Shown: positions 1-9,194 of the stretch, piece after piece | Position numbering within the stretch: position 1 is the first letter of the stretch | How the letters are laid out: every line of letters begins with the position of its first letter | Source: Gemmobacter aquatilis | Lineage (GTDB): Bacteria; Pseudomonadota; Alphaproteobacteria; Rhodobacterales; Rhodobacteraceae | Length of the DNA: 64,000 nt | NCBI RefSeq assembly: GCF_900110025.1 | Contig: NZ_FOCE01000005.1 | Span: 229,925 to 293,924, forward strand | Reading direction: 5' to 3' | The notes under the pieces: model-generated | What the model saw: only the letters and a program-made list of their open reading frames with translations | Told to the model about the DNA's origin: nothing | Database searches by the model: none | Made by a program: the position numbers and the translations under genes

Positions 1-474
1 GGCGCGCTCCGACACGTCATTGGCCAGACAATAGCCTGCCACATGCGACAGGGCGTCGGCCTCGCTCACATGTTTGGCGCGCTTGCCGATCACGAAGGCC
101 AGCTCCACCTCCCAATCGGTCTTGACCGAGCCGCGCGGGATGAGGATCGGGTCATTCGGCCCGCAGATCGCCGAGGTGAATTTGGCAAAGATCACCGGCT
201 CGGGCGGCACCGCCATGCCGCTTTCGGCGGCGTGATCGGAATAGTTCAGCCCGATACAGATGAACTTGCCAACGCCGCCGACACAGGCGCCCAGCCGCAC
301 CTCGCCCTCGACCAGCGGCAGTGCCGCCACATCCAGCGCCCGCAGCGCGCCCAGATCTTCCAGCACCGCGCCCGCAATATCGGGCACATGCCCGACCAGC
401 GACCGCAGCCGCCCCTCGGCGTCGATCAGCCCGGGCTGTTCCGCCCCCCGCTCGCCATAGCGCACCAGCTTCAT
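1..474 (-). CDS. Fumarylacetoacetate hydrolase (FAH) family protein, C-terminus cut by window edge
   Basis: The first 158 codons of a gene that runs off the left edge. Translation starts MKLVRYGE at the ATG at 474, six bases after a strong AGGAGG. The visible part has the FAH-family N-terminal arm and then the catalytic-fold signature CIGLNYSDHA followed by PEPVIFAKFTSAICGPNDPI and DWEVELAFVIGKRAK. Family members are metal-dependent hydrolases, hydratases or decarboxylases of 2-keto acids (acylpyruvases, ureidoglycolate lyase-like enzymes). The exact substrate cannot be told from this part. It lies downstream of pntBA but is separated from it by a terminator hairpin. Confidence 0.85.
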   Translation of the reverse strand, partial: MKLVRYGERGAEQPGLIDAEGRLRSLVGHVPDIAGAVLEDLGALRALDVAALPLVEGEVRLGACVGGVGKFICIGLNYSDHAAESGMAVPPEPVIFAKFTSAICGPNDPILIPRGSVKTDWEVELAFVIGKRAKHVSEADALSHVAGYCLANDVSERA

Positions 475-530
475 CGCATCGTCCTCCTGTGAACCTGCCC
501 AGTTCTACCCCCGGGCCGCGCAACGCAAAA

Positions 531-552
531 GGCCCCCGGTCTTCCGGGGGCC
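531..552 (-). terminator. Rho-independent terminator of the pntAB operon
   Basis: A perfect 9-bp GC stem (GGCCCCCGG / CCGGGGGCC) with a 4-base loop lies just after pntB. On the minus strand it is followed by TTTTGC. On the plus strand a T-rich stretch also follows, so it may work both ways. Confidence 0.75.
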
Positions 553-554
553 TT

Positions 555-575
555 CGATTTTTCGCAGAAAAATCG
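555..575. repeat. Intergenic palindrome, family B copy 1
   Basis: A perfect inverted repeat, CGATTTTTC-GCA-GAAAAATCG, placed between the pntB stop codon and its terminator. Two close relatives with the same GCA/TGC centre flank the efp terminator at 14683-14703 and 14759-14777. Confidence 0.7.
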
Positions 576-577
576 TG

Positions 578-2011
578 TCACTCGATCATGGGCAGCAGGC
601 CGTCGATGCTCTTTTTGGCGTCGCCATAGAACATGCGGGTGTTTTCCTTGTAGAACAGCGGGTTCTCGATGCCGGAATAGCCGGTGCCCTGGCCGCGTTT
701 CGACACGAACACCTGTTTCGCCTTCCAGCATTCCAGCACCGGCATGCCGGCGATGGGGCTGTTGGGGTCTTCCTGTGCCGCCGGGTTCACGATGTCGTTC
801 GAGCCGATGACGATGGCCACATCGGTATTCGGGAAATCCTCGTTGATCTCGTCCATTTCCAGAACGATGTCATAAGGCACCTTCGCTTCGGCCAGCAGCA
901 CGTTCATGTGCCCCGGCAGACGGCCTGCCACTGGGTGGATGGCGAAACGCACGGTCTTGCCCTTGGCGCGCAGCTTGCGCGTCAGTTCCGACACCGATTG
1001 CTGCGCCTGCGCCACCGCCATGCCGTACCCCGGAATGATGATGATGCTGTCCGCATCGTTCAGCGCCGCCGCCACGCCATCGGCGTCAATCGCGATCTGT
1101 TCGCCGGTCACTTCCATCGCCGGGCCGGTGGTGCCACCGAAACCGCCGAGGATCACCGACACGAACGACCGGTTCATCGCCTTGCACATGATGTAGCTCA
1201 GAATCGCACCCGAAGACCCCACCAGCGCGCCCACCACGATCAGCAGGTCGTTCGACAGCGAAAAGCCGATCGCCGCTGCCGCCCAGCCGGAATAGCTGTT
1301 CAGCATCGACACCACGACCGGCATGTCGGCGCCGCCGATGCCCATGATCAGGTGATAGCCGATGAACAGCGCGGCCACCGTCATCACCAGCAGCGCCAGC
1401 GTGGAGCCGGTCTGCAGATAGACCACCAGCAGCACCACCGAAATGAGCGCCGCCCCTGCGTTCAGCAGATGCCCGCCCGGCAGTTTCTTCGCCTTGCCAT
1501 CCACCTTGCCCGCCAGCTTGCCAAAGGCAATGACCGACCCGGTGAAGGTGACAGCCCCGATGAACACGCCGAGGAACGTCTCCACCCGCAGGATCGAGAT
1601 TTCGACCGGCGATTTATGCGCGATCACCGCGGCAAAGCCCTCCAGCGCCTGACGCGCCGCTTCGTCCATGCCCGCGACGCGGACCAGTTCGATATGGGTG
1701 TTGAAGCCGATGAACACCGCCGCCAGACCGACGAGGCTGTGCATCGCCGCCACAAGCTGCGGCATTTCCGTCATCTGCACGCGTTGGGCCACAACCCAGC
1801 CGATGGCCCCGCCGCCGATGATCAGCGCCGCCGACAGTCCCCACAGGCCAGCGCCGGGGCCGTAAAGCGTCGCCGCCACCGCCAGTGCCATGCCCGCAAT
1901 GCCATACCAGACCGCGCGCTTGGCGCTTTCCTGCCCCGAAAGCCCACCCAGAGACTGGATGAACAGAACCGCCGCAACGACGTAAGCCGCCGTGGTAAAA
2001 CCGAATTCCAT
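578..2011 (-). CDS. pntB: NAD(P) transhydrogenase subunit beta
   Basis: 477 aa. This is the membrane and NADP(H)-binding subunit of the proton-translocating transhydrogenase of the cytoplasmic membrane, which uses the proton gradient to make NADPH from NADH. The start [12 protein letters not shown] at 2011 is set by AAGGAGG just upstream; the reading frame is open 20 codons further but without a better site. About eight or nine hydrophobic segments fill residues 1-280. The last 190 residues form the NADP-binding domain III, with [10 protein letters not shown] and [13 protein letters not shown]. The gene begins 10 bases after the pntA stop, so the two are cotranscribed. Confidence 0.97.
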   Translation of the reverse strand: MEFGFTTAAYVVAAVLFIQSLGGLSGQESAKRAVWYGIAGMALAVAATLYGPGAGLWGLSAALIIGGGAIGWVVAQRVQMTEMPQLVAAMHSLVGLAAVFIGFNTHIELVRVAGMDEAARQALEGFAAVIAHKSPVEISILRVETFLGVFIGAVTFTGSVIAFGKLAGKVDGKAKKLPGGHLLNAGAALISVVLLVVYLQTGSTLALLVMTVAALFIGYHLIMGIGGADMPVVVSMLNSYSGWAAAAIGFSLSNDLLIVVGALVGSSGAILSYIMCKAMNRSFVSVILGGFGGTTGPAMEVTGEQIAIDADGVAAALNDADSIIIIPGYGMAVAQAQQSVSELTRKLRAKGKTVRFAIHPVAGRLPGHMNVLLAEAKVPYDIVLEMDEINEDFPNTDVAIVIGSNDIVNPAAQEDPNSPIAGMPVLECWKAKQVFVSKRGQGTGYSGIENPLFYKENTRMFYGDAKKSIDGLLPMIE

Positions 2012-2021
2012 GGCTGCCTCC

Positions 2022-3599
2022 TTACGACTTCTGGAACATGGCGAGCATGCGCCGCGTGACCATGAACCCACCGAAAATGTTGATCCCGGCCATGAACACC
2101 GACAGCGCCGCCAGCACGATCACCAGGAAACTGCCCGAGCCGATCTGCATCAGCGCGCCCAGAATGATGATCGACGAAATCGCATTGGTCACCGCCATCA
2201 GCGGCGTGTGCAGGCTGTGCGACACGTTCCAGATCACCTGAACGCCGACATAGACCGACAGCACGAAGACGATGAAGTGCGACATGAAGCTGGCCGGCGC
2301 GAACAGCCCCGCCAGCAGGATCAGCCCGCCCCCGATGACCAGCATCCCCACCTGATTGCGGGTCTGCGCCTTGAAGGCCGCGGTTTCCTGCGCCCGGCGT
2401 TCCTCGGGCGTCAGCTCCTTGGCTTTTTCCTTGGGCTTGGCAGCGGCGATGGCGGCCACCTTGGGCGGCGGCGGCGGATAGGTGATCGCCGCATCCTTGG
2501 CCACGGTCGCGCCGCGGATCACGTCATCTTCCATGTTGTGGAAGATCACGCCATCTTTCTTGGGCGTCAGATCCGTCAGCATGTGGCGGATGTTGGTGGC
2601 ATAAAGCGTGCTGGCCTGCGCCGCCATCCGGCTGGGGAAATCGGTGTAACCCACGATGGTCACGCCGTTTTCGGTGACGATCTTCTGATCGGGCACCGTC
2701 AGGTCGCAGTTGCCGCCGCGTTCCGCCGCAAGGTCCACGATGACCGAGCCGGGCTTCATCATCGCCACCATGTCCTCGGTCCACAGCTTCGGCGCGGGCC
2801 GGCCGGGGATCAGGGCGGTGGTGATGACGATGTCCACATCGGGCGCCAGTTCGCGGAACTTCGCCAGCTGCTTGGCCTGAAACGCCGGGGTGGACGGGGC
2901 CGCATAGCCGCCCGTCGCCGCGCCATCGGGCAATTCCGAGGCGTCAAACTCAAGGTAGACGAACGATGCGCCCATCGATTCGATCTGCTCGGCCACTTCG
3001 GGACGCACGTCGAAGGCCATCACGATCGCGCCCAGCGACACAGAGGTGCCGATGGCCGCAAGCCCCGCCACACCGGCGCCGACGATCAGCACCTTGGCCG
3101 GGGGCACCTTGCCCGCCGCCGTCACCTGCCCGGTGAAGAAGCGGCCAAAGTTGTTGCCCGCCTCGATCACCGCGCGGTAACCGGCGATGTTGGCCATCGA
3201 CGACAGCGCGTCCATCTTCTGCGCGCGGCTGATGCGCGGCACCATGTCCATGGCGACCACGGTCGCCCCCTTGGCGCGCGCCGCCTCCAGCAGATCCGGA
3301 TTCTGCGCCGGCCAGAAGAAGCTGATCAGCGTCTGGCCGGGGCGGAGCATCTCCACCTCCGACGGTTCCGGCCCGCGGACCTTCACCACCACATCGGCTG
3401 CCTCGAACACCGCCTGCGCCGAAGCCAGAACCTCGACCCCCGCCTTGGCATAGGCCGCATCCGAAAAACCGGCCTTCGCCCCGGCTCCGGTCTCGACGAC
3501 ACAAACATGCCCCAGCTTCACCAGTTGCAGCGCCGAATCGGGCGTCATCGCAACCCGGTTCTCGCCCTCGAATATTTCCCTCGGTGCCCCGATCTTCAC
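2022..3599 (-). CDS. pntA: NAD(P) transhydrogenase subunit alpha (fused alpha1-alpha2 form)
   Basis: About 525 aa from a GTG start ([15 protein letters not shown]), chosen because AGGGGAG lies five bases upstream; the open frame continues to 3692. The N-terminal domain I binds NAD(H) and shows the Rossmann motif [10 protein letters not shown] at about residues 170-179. A proline/lysine-rich linker (PPPPPK, then AKPKEKAKE) at about 385-410 leads to a C-terminal membrane domain of three to four hydrophobic helices. Many alphaproteobacteria split this into two proteins (PntAA/PntAB); here they are one chain, as in E. coli. With PntB it forms the complete enzyme. Confidence 0.96.
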   Translation of the reverse strand: MKIGAPREIFEGENRVAMTPDSALQLVKLGHVCVVETGAGAKAGFSDAAYAKAGVEVLASAQAVFEAADVVVKVRGPEPSEVEMLRPGQTLISFFWPAQNPDLLEAARAKGATVVAMDMVPRISRAQKMDALSSMANIAGYRAVIEAGNNFGRFFTGQVTAAGKVPPAKVLIVGAGVAGLAAIGTSVSLGAIVMAFDVRPEVAEQIESMGASFVYLEFDASELPDGAATGGYAAPSTPAFQAKQLAKFRELAPDVDIVITTALIPGRPAPKLWTEDMVAMMKPGSVIVDLAAERGGNCDLTVPDQKIVTENGVTIVGYTDFPSRMAAQASTLYATNIRHMLTDLTPKKDGVIFHNMEDDVIRGATVAKDAAITYPPPPPKVAAIAAAKPKEKAKELTPEERRAQETAAFKAQTRNQVGMLVIGGGLILLAGLFAPASFMSHFIVFVLSVYVGVQVIWNVSHSLHTPLMAVTNAISSIIILGALMQIGSGSFLVIVLAALSVFMAGINIFGGFMVTRRMLAMFQKS

Positions 3600-3922
3600 G
3601 GCCACTCCCCTGTTCCTGCGCGCCTCGCGGCGCCTTTCGCCCCTACTCGATACCCATCGCGCAACAAAATTACAAAACATACTTGCTGCCATGCGGCAAA
3701 AGTATCGGTTCCCGTCCTGTCACGCATGGTCCGCCCCGTTGCTATGAAAGTTGCGAACCTCACATTTCCGGCATAATCCCGTTCAAGCCCGACAATGCAA
3801 CCTCTGATCGCCACCGCGCGCTAATTCAGGGAAAGTGACCTTCCGTTACGTCACACCGCATCCCGCCCTTGCAGGCGCCCCCGCGCTGTCGCACCTTTCC
3901 GCCCAGCCCGGAGGAGCCCGCC
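3600..3922. promoter_or_regulatory. Divergent intergenic region between pntA and kynU
   Basis: 323 bases without a convincing gene; both neighbours must be transcribed from here. It is richer in A/T than the genes. Two imperfect dyads stand out: TTGCTGC-cat-GCGGCAA (3683-3699, 13 of 14 arm bases match) and GTGAC-N10-GTCAC (3835-3854). I see no clear sigma-70 pair, and the regulators are unknown. Confidence 0.4.
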
Positions 3923-5119
3923 ATGACCACCGATTTCACTGCCACCCGCGCCCTGTTCGATCTGCCCGAAGGGGTGATCTATCTTGACGGCAATTCACTC
4001 GGGCCGTTGCCCCGCGCCGCCGCCGCCCGCATCGCCCGCACCGTGACCGAAGAATGGGGCCAGATGCTGATCACCGGCTGGAACAAGGCCGGATGGATGG
4101 AACAGCCCGCCCGCACCGGCGACCGCATCGCCAAGCTGATCGGCGCCGAATCCGGCCATGTGGTGATGGGCGACACGCTGTCGATCAAGGTCTATCAGGC
4201 ACTGGCCTCGGCGCTGGAAATGAACCCGGATCGGCGGGTGATCCTGTCCGACACCGGCAATTTCCCGTCCGACCTCTATATGGCCGAAGGGCTGTGCCGC
4301 ACGCTGGGCGGCGATTACCGGCTGAAGACCGTGGCCCCCGAAGAGGTGATGGCTGCGCTGGATGACAGCGTGGCGGTGATGATGATCACCGAGGTCGATT
4401 ACCGCACCGGGCGGCGCCATGACATGCCCGCCCTGACCGCCCGTGCCCATCAGGTGGGTGCGCTGGCGATCTGGGATCTGGCCCATAGCGCCGGGGCCTT
4501 CCCGGTTGGCGTGGCCGCAGGCGGCGCCGATTTCGCGGTGGGCTGCACCTACAAATACCTCAATTCCGGCCCCGGTGGCCCAGCCTTCATCTATGTCGCC
4601 CCGCGCCATGCCGAAATCGCCCGCCCCGCCCTGTCCGGCTGGCTGGGCCATGAGGCGCCCTTTGCCTTCGATCCGTCCTATCGCCCCGGTCGCGGGATCG
4701 AACGGATGCGCGTCGGCACCCCGCCCATCCTGCAACTGGCCGCACTCGACGCCGCGCTCGACATCTGGGATGCGGTCGATCTGGATGACCTGCGCGCCAC
4801 CTCGCTGGCGCTGACCGACCGCTTCATCGCGGGGGTCGAAGCCACCTGCCCCGACCTGACACTCGCCACCCCCCGCGCCCATGCCCAACGCGGCTCTCAG
4901 GTCAGCTTCCGCCACCCCGAGGGCTATGCGATCATGCAGGCGTTGATTGCACGCGGCGTGATCGGCGATTTCCGCGCGCCAGACATCCTGCGCTTCGGCT
5001 TCACCCCGCTTTATATCGGCATCGCCGAGGTGGATGGCGCCGTGGCGATCCTGTCGCAGGTCATGGCCGAACGCCTGTGGGATCAGCCGGAATACCGCAC
5101 CCGTGCCCGCGTCACCTGA
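3923..5119 (+). CDS. kynU: Kynureninase
   Basis: 398 aa. A PLP enzyme that cleaves kynurenine (or 3-hydroxykynurenine) to anthranilate (or 3-hydroxyanthranilate) and alanine in tryptophan degradation. The start MTTDFTATR follows GGAGG; an 18-codon extension lacks a ribosome site. It begins with the family signature YLDGNSLGPLP, has the PLP-pyridine region IWDLAHSAGAFP (Asp185, His188), and the Schiff-base lysine is expected at Lys211 in CTYKYLNSGPGG. No other kynurenine-pathway gene (tryptophan dioxygenase, formamidase) lies beside it in this window, so it stands alone. Confidence 0.95.
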   Translation: MTTDFTATRALFDLPEGVIYLDGNSLGPLPRAAAARIARTVTEEWGQMLITGWNKAGWMEQPARTGDRIAKLIGAESGHVVMGDTLSIKVYQALASALEMNPDRRVILSDTGNFPSDLYMAEGLCRTLGGDYRLKTVAPEEVMAALDDSVAVMMITEVDYRTGRRHDMPALTARAHQVGALAIWDLAHSAGAFPVGVAAGGADFAVGCTYKYLNSGPGGPAFIYVAPRHAEIARPALSGWLGHEAPFAFDPSYRPGRGIERMRVGTPPILQLAALDAALDIWDAVDLDDLRATSLALTDRFIAGVEATCPDLTLATPRAHAQRGSQVSFRHPEGYAIMQALIARGVIGDFRAPDILRFGFTPLYIGIAEVDGAVAILSQVMAERLWDQPEYRTRARVT

Positions 5120-5281
5120 CCATGGTCACAGGACTGTGATCGCCCAGCCCCTTGTCTGTGGCGCCGCCGCACGCGTCTGCGCAATTTCAACGGTGGACCG
5201 GCACAGCGCCTTTGGGTAACTCTGGAAACAATACTAAAAGACCTGACCGACCTGTTTCTGCGCCTTGGGAGAATTTGAAGA

Positions 5282-6349
5282 ATGCTGCGCCACCTGATGC
5301 GCCTCGCGCTGAGCACCGCCCTTGCCGGCACGCTCGCCGCCTGCGTCGATCCGTCGCTGACCGAGGCGACAAAGACACCCACGGCCACCGCGCCCGTCAT
5401 CCCCCAGCCCGTCCCTGCGGATTTTGTCGAAGCCTATGCCGCCAAACAGGATGGCAGCTTTGTCGTGCCCGCCGTGCCGGTCGAGAAGATCCCGCCGCAT
5501 CTGATCCGCCAGGAAGTCGCCTATGAGACGACCGATGCCCCCGGCACAGTCATCATCGACCCCACCAACAAGACCCTGCATCTGGTCACCGCCCCCGGCA
5601 AGGCGCTGCGCTATGGCATCGCCGTCGGCAAGGATGGCTTCCAATGGGCGGGCGAGGCGCTGATCACCAATCGCCGTCACTGGCCCACCTGGACGCCGCC
5701 GCCGGAAATGATCGCCCGCAAGCCCGAGCTGGAAAAGTGGAAAGACGGCCAGCCGGGCGGCCCGACCAACCCGCTGGGCGCGCGCGCGCTGTATCTGACC
5801 ACCGGCGGGGTGGATTACGGCTTCCGCATCCATGGCACACCGGAATGGAAATCCATCGGGCACAATGCCTCGTCCGGCTGCTTCCGCATGATCAATCAAG
5901 ACGTGATGGACCTGTATAACCGCGTGCCCGATGGTGCGAAGGTTGTGGTGCTGAACGCCGATGGCACCCGGCCCACCAAGCTGAAGCTGCCGCCGCCCGC
6001 GCCCAAACCGAAGAAAGCCGCGGCGCCCAAGGCCCCGGCTGCGCCCAAACCGCAGCCCGCAGCCCTTGGCGCCCCCGCGCCGGGCTTCCCGACGATGACC
6101 GCCCCGGCGCTGACGCCGCCCGCTTTGGGCGCCGTGCCGCCCGCGCTGGCGGCACCGGCCCCCGTGGCGCCTACGCCCGCCGTGGCCCCGGCCACGCCTG
6201 CCGCCCCCGCCGTCGTCGTGCCTGCGACCGATCCGGCCAGCGTGCCCGCCGCCGACACCCCGCCCGAGCCTGCGGCCCCGGCGGTGGTGCCCCCGGCAGC
6301 GGCGCCTGCCGCCACCTGCGTTCCGGCGCCCGGCATCGTCTGCCCCTGA
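5282..6349 (+). CDS. L,D-transpeptidase (YkuD domain) lipoprotein with Ala/Pro-rich tail
   Basis: 355 aa. A signal peptide ending in the lipobox LAAC (Cys21) predicts a lipoprotein. Residues about 85-230 form the YkuD catalytic domain: His184 in FRIHGTPEW and Cys200 in SSGCFRM, the family's HxnSHGChR-type active site with Asn/Ser variation. Such enzymes cross-link peptidoglycan 3-3 or attach proteins to it. Residues from about 236 to the end are almost entirely Pro, Ala, Val and Thr, with an early Lys-rich part (APKPKKAAAPKAPAAPKP); this resembles a flexible cell-wall spanning tail. A strong terminator follows. Confidence 0.9.
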   Translation: MLRHLMRLALSTALAGTLAACVDPSLTEATKTPTATAPVIPQPVPADFVEAYAAKQDGSFVVPAVPVEKIPPHLIRQEVAYETTDAPGTVIIDPTNKTLHLVTAPGKALRYGIAVGKDGFQWAGEALITNRRHWPTWTPPPEMIARKPELEKWKDGQPGGPTNPLGARALYLTTGGVDYGFRIHGTPEWKSIGHNASSGCFRMINQDVMDLYNRVPDGAKVVVLNADGTRPTKLKLPPPAPKPKKAAAPKAPAAPKPQPAALGAPAPGFPTMTAPALTPPALGAVPPALAAPAPVAPTPAVAPATPAAPAVVVPATDPASVPAADTPPEPAAPAVVPPAAAPAATCVPAPGIVCP

Positions 6350-6371
6350 ACCGGGCACCCCCAAAGCAAAA

Positions 6372-6398
6372 GGGCGGCCCCGCACAGGCCGCCCTTTT
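6372..6398. terminator. Bidirectional terminator between convergent genes
   Basis: Stem GGGCGGCC / GGCCGCCC with a 7-base loop, with AAAA before and TTTT after. It can therefore end both the L,D-transpeptidase transcript (+) and the D-lyxose isomerase transcript (-). Confidence 0.85.
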
Positions 6399-6415
6399 CC
6401 GTTGCGATCCGCCGT

Positions 6416-7102
6416 TCAGCCCTTCAGCCAGCGGTCATAATCGCTGACCAGCAGGTGCAGCGGCGCTTCGTCCTCTTCGATCTCCGCAAAGCGGCCAATC
6501 GGCTCGCGGAAGATATTGTCGGTCAGATCGTCATTCACCGTGCTGACCTCACCGATCAGCACATCGCCGCCCTCGCCCCAAAAGGCGTGCCAGTCGCCCG
6601 GCATCAGCGTGACGCTTTCGCCCGGTGCCAGCCGCAGCTTCTCGCCCGGCGCATAGGCGCGCGCGATCCCGTCGCACATCACTACGCCGCCGCGATCCGG
6701 GGCAAAGCCGCCCGCGTCGTCGCTGCCATAAAGCTCGATCACCAGCGCAGCACCGCCCCGGTTGATGATGTCTTCCGCCTTGATGACATGGGTGTGCATC
6801 GGCGAAAGCTGATCCTGCCGCGAGATCAGCAGCTTTTCGGCATAGCACATGCCACCGCCGCGCTGCAGATCGGCCAGCATGCCATTGCGCAGCGTGAACA
6901 GAAACAGCCCCATCCGGTCGAACCGGCCCTGCCCGTAATCTGTGATGTCCCAGCCCATGCGCCGCGCCGCGATCTGCCCGGCATCGCGCCGCGCGGCAAA
7001 TTCAGCCGGTGTCCAATAAGCAAAAGGCGGCAGCACGAATCCATACTCCCGGATCATCCCGTCCGCCGCCTGCATGATATCGTTGATGCGTGAGCGTTTC
7101 AT
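6416..7102 (-). CDS. D-lyxose ketol-isomerase
   Basis: 228 aa. A cupin-type sugar isomerase (D-lyxose to D-xylulose, also D-mannose to D-fructose in some members). The start MKRSRINDI follows GGGGGAGGG. It closely follows the family pattern: MGWDITDYG, YAEKLL, PMHTHVIKAEDIINRGGG-like, LAPGESVTLMPGDWHAFWGEGGDVLIGEVS and RFAEIEEDEAP. The metal ligands are expected to be the two histidines of MHTH, the Glu of KAEDI and the His of WHAFWGEGG. It resembles the E. coli O157 enzyme in length and motif order. No sugar transporter is adjacent. Confidence 0.88.
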   Translation of the reverse strand: MKRSRINDIMQAADGMIREYGFVLPPFAYWTPAEFAARRDAGQIAARRMGWDITDYGQGRFDRMGLFLFTLRNGMLADLQRGGGMCYAEKLLISRQDQLSPMHTHVIKAEDIINRGGAALVIELYGSDDAGGFAPDRGGVVMCDGIARAYAPGEKLRLAPGESVTLMPGDWHAFWGEGGDVLIGEVSTVNDDLTDNIFREPIGRFAEIEEDEAPLHLLVSDYDRWLKG

Positions 7103-7156
7103 GCCGTCCCTCCCCCTGAAGTCCGCCAGCATATCACGCGCGTTAGCGCAAACAAG

Positions 7157-7681
7157 TCAGACCGCGAACCGATCCAGCACCGCCGCCAACGCGGCCCAGT
7201 CGGTATATTCGCGGTCCTCATGCGGGGCGATCTGCTGATGTTTCTGCGCTGCGATCCAGCGCATCGCCCAGCCGCGGATCATGTCATAGCTGGAAAAGCG
7301 GAACGCCCCCGCCACATGCTCCACCTGCCCCGGCACCCAGCCGGTCGTCTCTTGAAACGCACTCACACAGGCGCGCAGCCCCGCCCAATCCTCGGCATCC
7401 TGCCCGGCAGCCGACAGCGACACCGCCAGAAACAGCGACGGCACCGCCGACAACCGCGCGGCAGCCTCCTTGGCAAACGCCATCAATGGCGCCTGAAACC
7501 CTCCCATATGCACCGATCCGGCAAGGATCACCGCGCCAAACCGCGCCAGATCCACCCCTTCAGCCTCAGCCACGGGCAACAATTCAACAGTCTGGCCGCG
7601 ATCCACCAGATGGTCGGCGGCAAATCGGGCAATCTTGCGGGTCTGCCCGTCGGTGCTGGCATAGACGATCAGGATCTTCAT
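7157..7681 (-). CDS. Flavodoxin-domain protein (HemG-like)
   Basis: 174 aa. It starts with the FMN phosphate-binding motif of flavodoxins, MKILIVYASTDGQTRKIA, and continues with VILAGSVHMGGFQAP. Together with the length and the late EYTDW segment this is the pattern of HemG-type menaquinone-dependent protoporphyrinogen oxidases and related quinone-linked flavodoxins. Since no haem gene is nearby, the protoporphyrinogen assignment is inference from family only. It lies 54 bases upstream of the lyxose isomerase on the same strand. Confidence 0.75.
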   Translation of the reverse strand: MKILIVYASTDGQTRKIARFAADHLVDRGQTVELLPVAEAEGVDLARFGAVILAGSVHMGGFQAPLMAFAKEAAARLSAVPSLFLAVSLSAAGQDAEDWAGLRACVSAFQETTGWVPGQVEHVAGAFRFSSYDMIRGWAMRWIAAQKHQQIAPHEDREYTDWAALAAVLDRFAV

Positions 7682-7751
7682 CGCAGAACTCCCCCGTTAC
7701 AAGCCATCCTGCCTGACCCGCGCCCGCCCTGCCTTGACCTGTATCAGCCGC

Positions 7752-8546
7752 TCAGGCGACGCGCGCCTGCCCCGCCGCCCCCGCCACCCATGCCGCACAG
7801 GCCGCGCCAAAGGCGGTGAACAGCGGGCGCGACACCGGATCGCCTGCCGCGTTCCATTCCGGGTGCCATTGCACCGACAGGGTAAAGCCCGGCGCGTCCT
7901 GCACATAGATCGCCTCGGGCGTGCCATCCGGTGCCAGTCCGTCGATCACGATGCGCGGCCCGGCCCGGTTGATGCCCTGCCCGTGCAGCGTGTTGGTCAT
8001 CACCTCTTCCGCCCCCATCAGTCGCGCGAACACGCCCCCCGGCGTGAACCGCACCGCATGGCGCAGCGCGAATTTCTCCTCGATCGAGCCATCGGGCGGC
8101 ATCCGGTGATTCATCCGCCCCGGCAGATCGCGGATTTCGGGGTAAAGTGTGCCGCCCATCGCCACGTTCACCTCCTGAAACCCGCGACAAATGCCCAGGA
8201 AGGGCTGGCCCCGATCGACACAGGCGCGGATCAGCGGCAGGGTAATCGCATCGCGGCAGCGGTCAAAACAGCCATGCGCCGGGGTTTCCGGCTCGCCATA
8301 TTCGGTGGGATGCACATTGGGCCGCCCGCCGGTCAGCAGAAAGCCGTCGCAGGTGTCCAGCAGTTCGGCCACGCAGACCAGCCGCGGATCGGCGGGGATG
8401 ATCAGCGGCAAGCAGCCTGCCACCTGCGCCACCGCCTCGGAATTCATCGTGCCCCCGGCATGGACCGGATAGCTTTCATTCAGCAGGTTCATGTTGCCGA
8501 TGATCCCCACGACGGGGCGTCTGGATGATTTGGACATGCGCGACAT
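7752..8546 (-). CDS. Class I glutamine amidotransferase-like peptidase C26 (PuuD-like)
   Basis: 264 aa. Nucleophile elbow FLGICRGFQEVN carries the catalytic Cys, and the His/Glu of the triad lie in LSVQWHPEWN. The TNTLHGQGI segment is typical of gamma-glutamyl-GABA hydrolases, which release GABA in the glutamylated putrescine route. A different gamma-glutamyl substrate is possible. The other puu genes are not adjacent, though a PuuC-like aldehyde dehydrogenase occurs at 25.2 kb. Confidence 0.85.
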   Translation of the reverse strand: MSRMSKSSRRPVVGIIGNMNLLNESYPVHAGGTMNSEAVAQVAGCLPLIIPADPRLVCVAELLDTCDGFLLTGGRPNVHPTEYGEPETPAHGCFDRCRDAITLPLIRACVDRGQPFLGICRGFQEVNVAMGGTLYPEIRDLPGRMNHRMPPDGSIEEKFALRHAVRFTPGGVFARLMGAEEVMTNTLHGQGINRAGPRIVIDGLAPDGTPEAIYVQDAPGFTLSVQWHPEWNAAGDPVSRPLFTAFGAACAAWVAGAAGQARVA

Positions 8547-8688
8547 TCCACGGTTACGCCCATAGTCTAGGCCCGCCCCGCCCCGCTTTGAAGGGGGAAT
8601 CCCCGCGCTTTCGGTGCAACAACGCTCAGCCCGCCTGCATTTCGGGCAGATGCCCGCGCTTGCACCGCCCCGCTCACGTCAGGGTGAC

Positions 8689-8719
8689 TTGCCTTCCCCC
8701 CGCTGGAAGCTTGGATAGT
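8689..8719 (+). promoter_or_regulatory. CueR/MerR-type promoter with 19-bp spacer
   Basis: The -35-like TTGCCT (8689-8694) and -10-like GATAGT (8714-8719) are separated by 19 bases, the over-long spacer typical of MerR-family activated promoters. Inside lies the dyad CTTCC-N7-GGAAG (8693-8709), close to the copper-responsive CueR box CCTTCC-N7-GGAAGG. It precedes the DUF305 gene by 28 bases. No merR-family gene is in the window, so the activator would act from elsewhere. Confidence 0.6.
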
Positions 8720-8747
8720 GCAGGTCCAATCCAGAGAGGAGCCCCCG

Positions 8748-9107
8748 ATGACCCGTTTCCTGATCGCCCTTGCCACCTGCACCACCCTCGCCCTGCCCGC
8801 GCTGGCCGAAGGCACAATGGACCATTCCGGCCATGGCATGACCGGCACCGAAAGCCCGGCGACCATGGCCTATATGGAGGCCAACATGAAGATGCACAGC
8901 GGCATGGACATGGCCTTTACCGGCGACGCCGATGTCGATTTCATCGCCGGGATGATCCCGCACCATCAGGGCGCGGTGGAGATGGCGAAGATCGTGCTGG
9001 AACATGGCAAAGACCCCGAGGTCCGCAAACTGGCCGAAGGCGTGATCGCCGCACAGGAGGCCGAGATCGCCTGGATGACCGACTGGCTGGAGAAACACAA
9101 GAAGTAA
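8748..9107 (+). CDS. DUF305 exported Met/His-rich protein
   Basis: 119 aa. The start MTRFLIALATC follows GAGGAG. A signal peptide ends near ALA-EGTMDHSGHG. The mature protein is rich in Met and His (MDHSGHGM, ANMKMHSGMDMAF) and carries the DUF305 core DVDFIAGMIPHHQGAVEMAKIVL. DUF305 proteins are ferritin-like helical bundles often found with copper-handling genes; the metal-binding residue pattern and the CueR-like promoter upstream both point to a periplasmic copper role, which is inference. Confidence 0.85.
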   Translation: MTRFLIALATCTTLALPALAEGTMDHSGHGMTGTESPATMAYMEANMKMHSGMDMAFTGDADVDFIAGMIPHHQGAVEMAKIVLEHGKDPEVRKLAEGVIAAQEAEIAWMTDWLEKHKK

Positions 9108-9115
9108 CGAATAAA

Positions 9116-9162
9116 GGAATAAATTCCGCAATACTTGCGTAAAATATGGAATCATTCCATAA
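9116..9162. promoter_or_regulatory. Two palindromes upstream of the AsnC-type regulator
   Basis: GGAATT-A-AATTCC (9116-9128) and TATGGAAT-C-ATTCCATA (9146-9162) are both perfect and share the half-site GGAAT. They lie in an A/T-rich stretch 33-80 bases before the regulator start, as expected for autoregulatory Lrp/AsnC operators. Confidence 0.55.
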
Positions 9163-9194
9163 ATCATCCTGAACATACCTCCCACAGGACGATC

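Noticed and set aside
575..2059. Long plus-strand open frame opposite pntB, and similar long antisense frames elsewhere
   Set aside because: It mirrors a well-supported gene; the His/Arg-rich composition is what GC-rich antisense frames produce.
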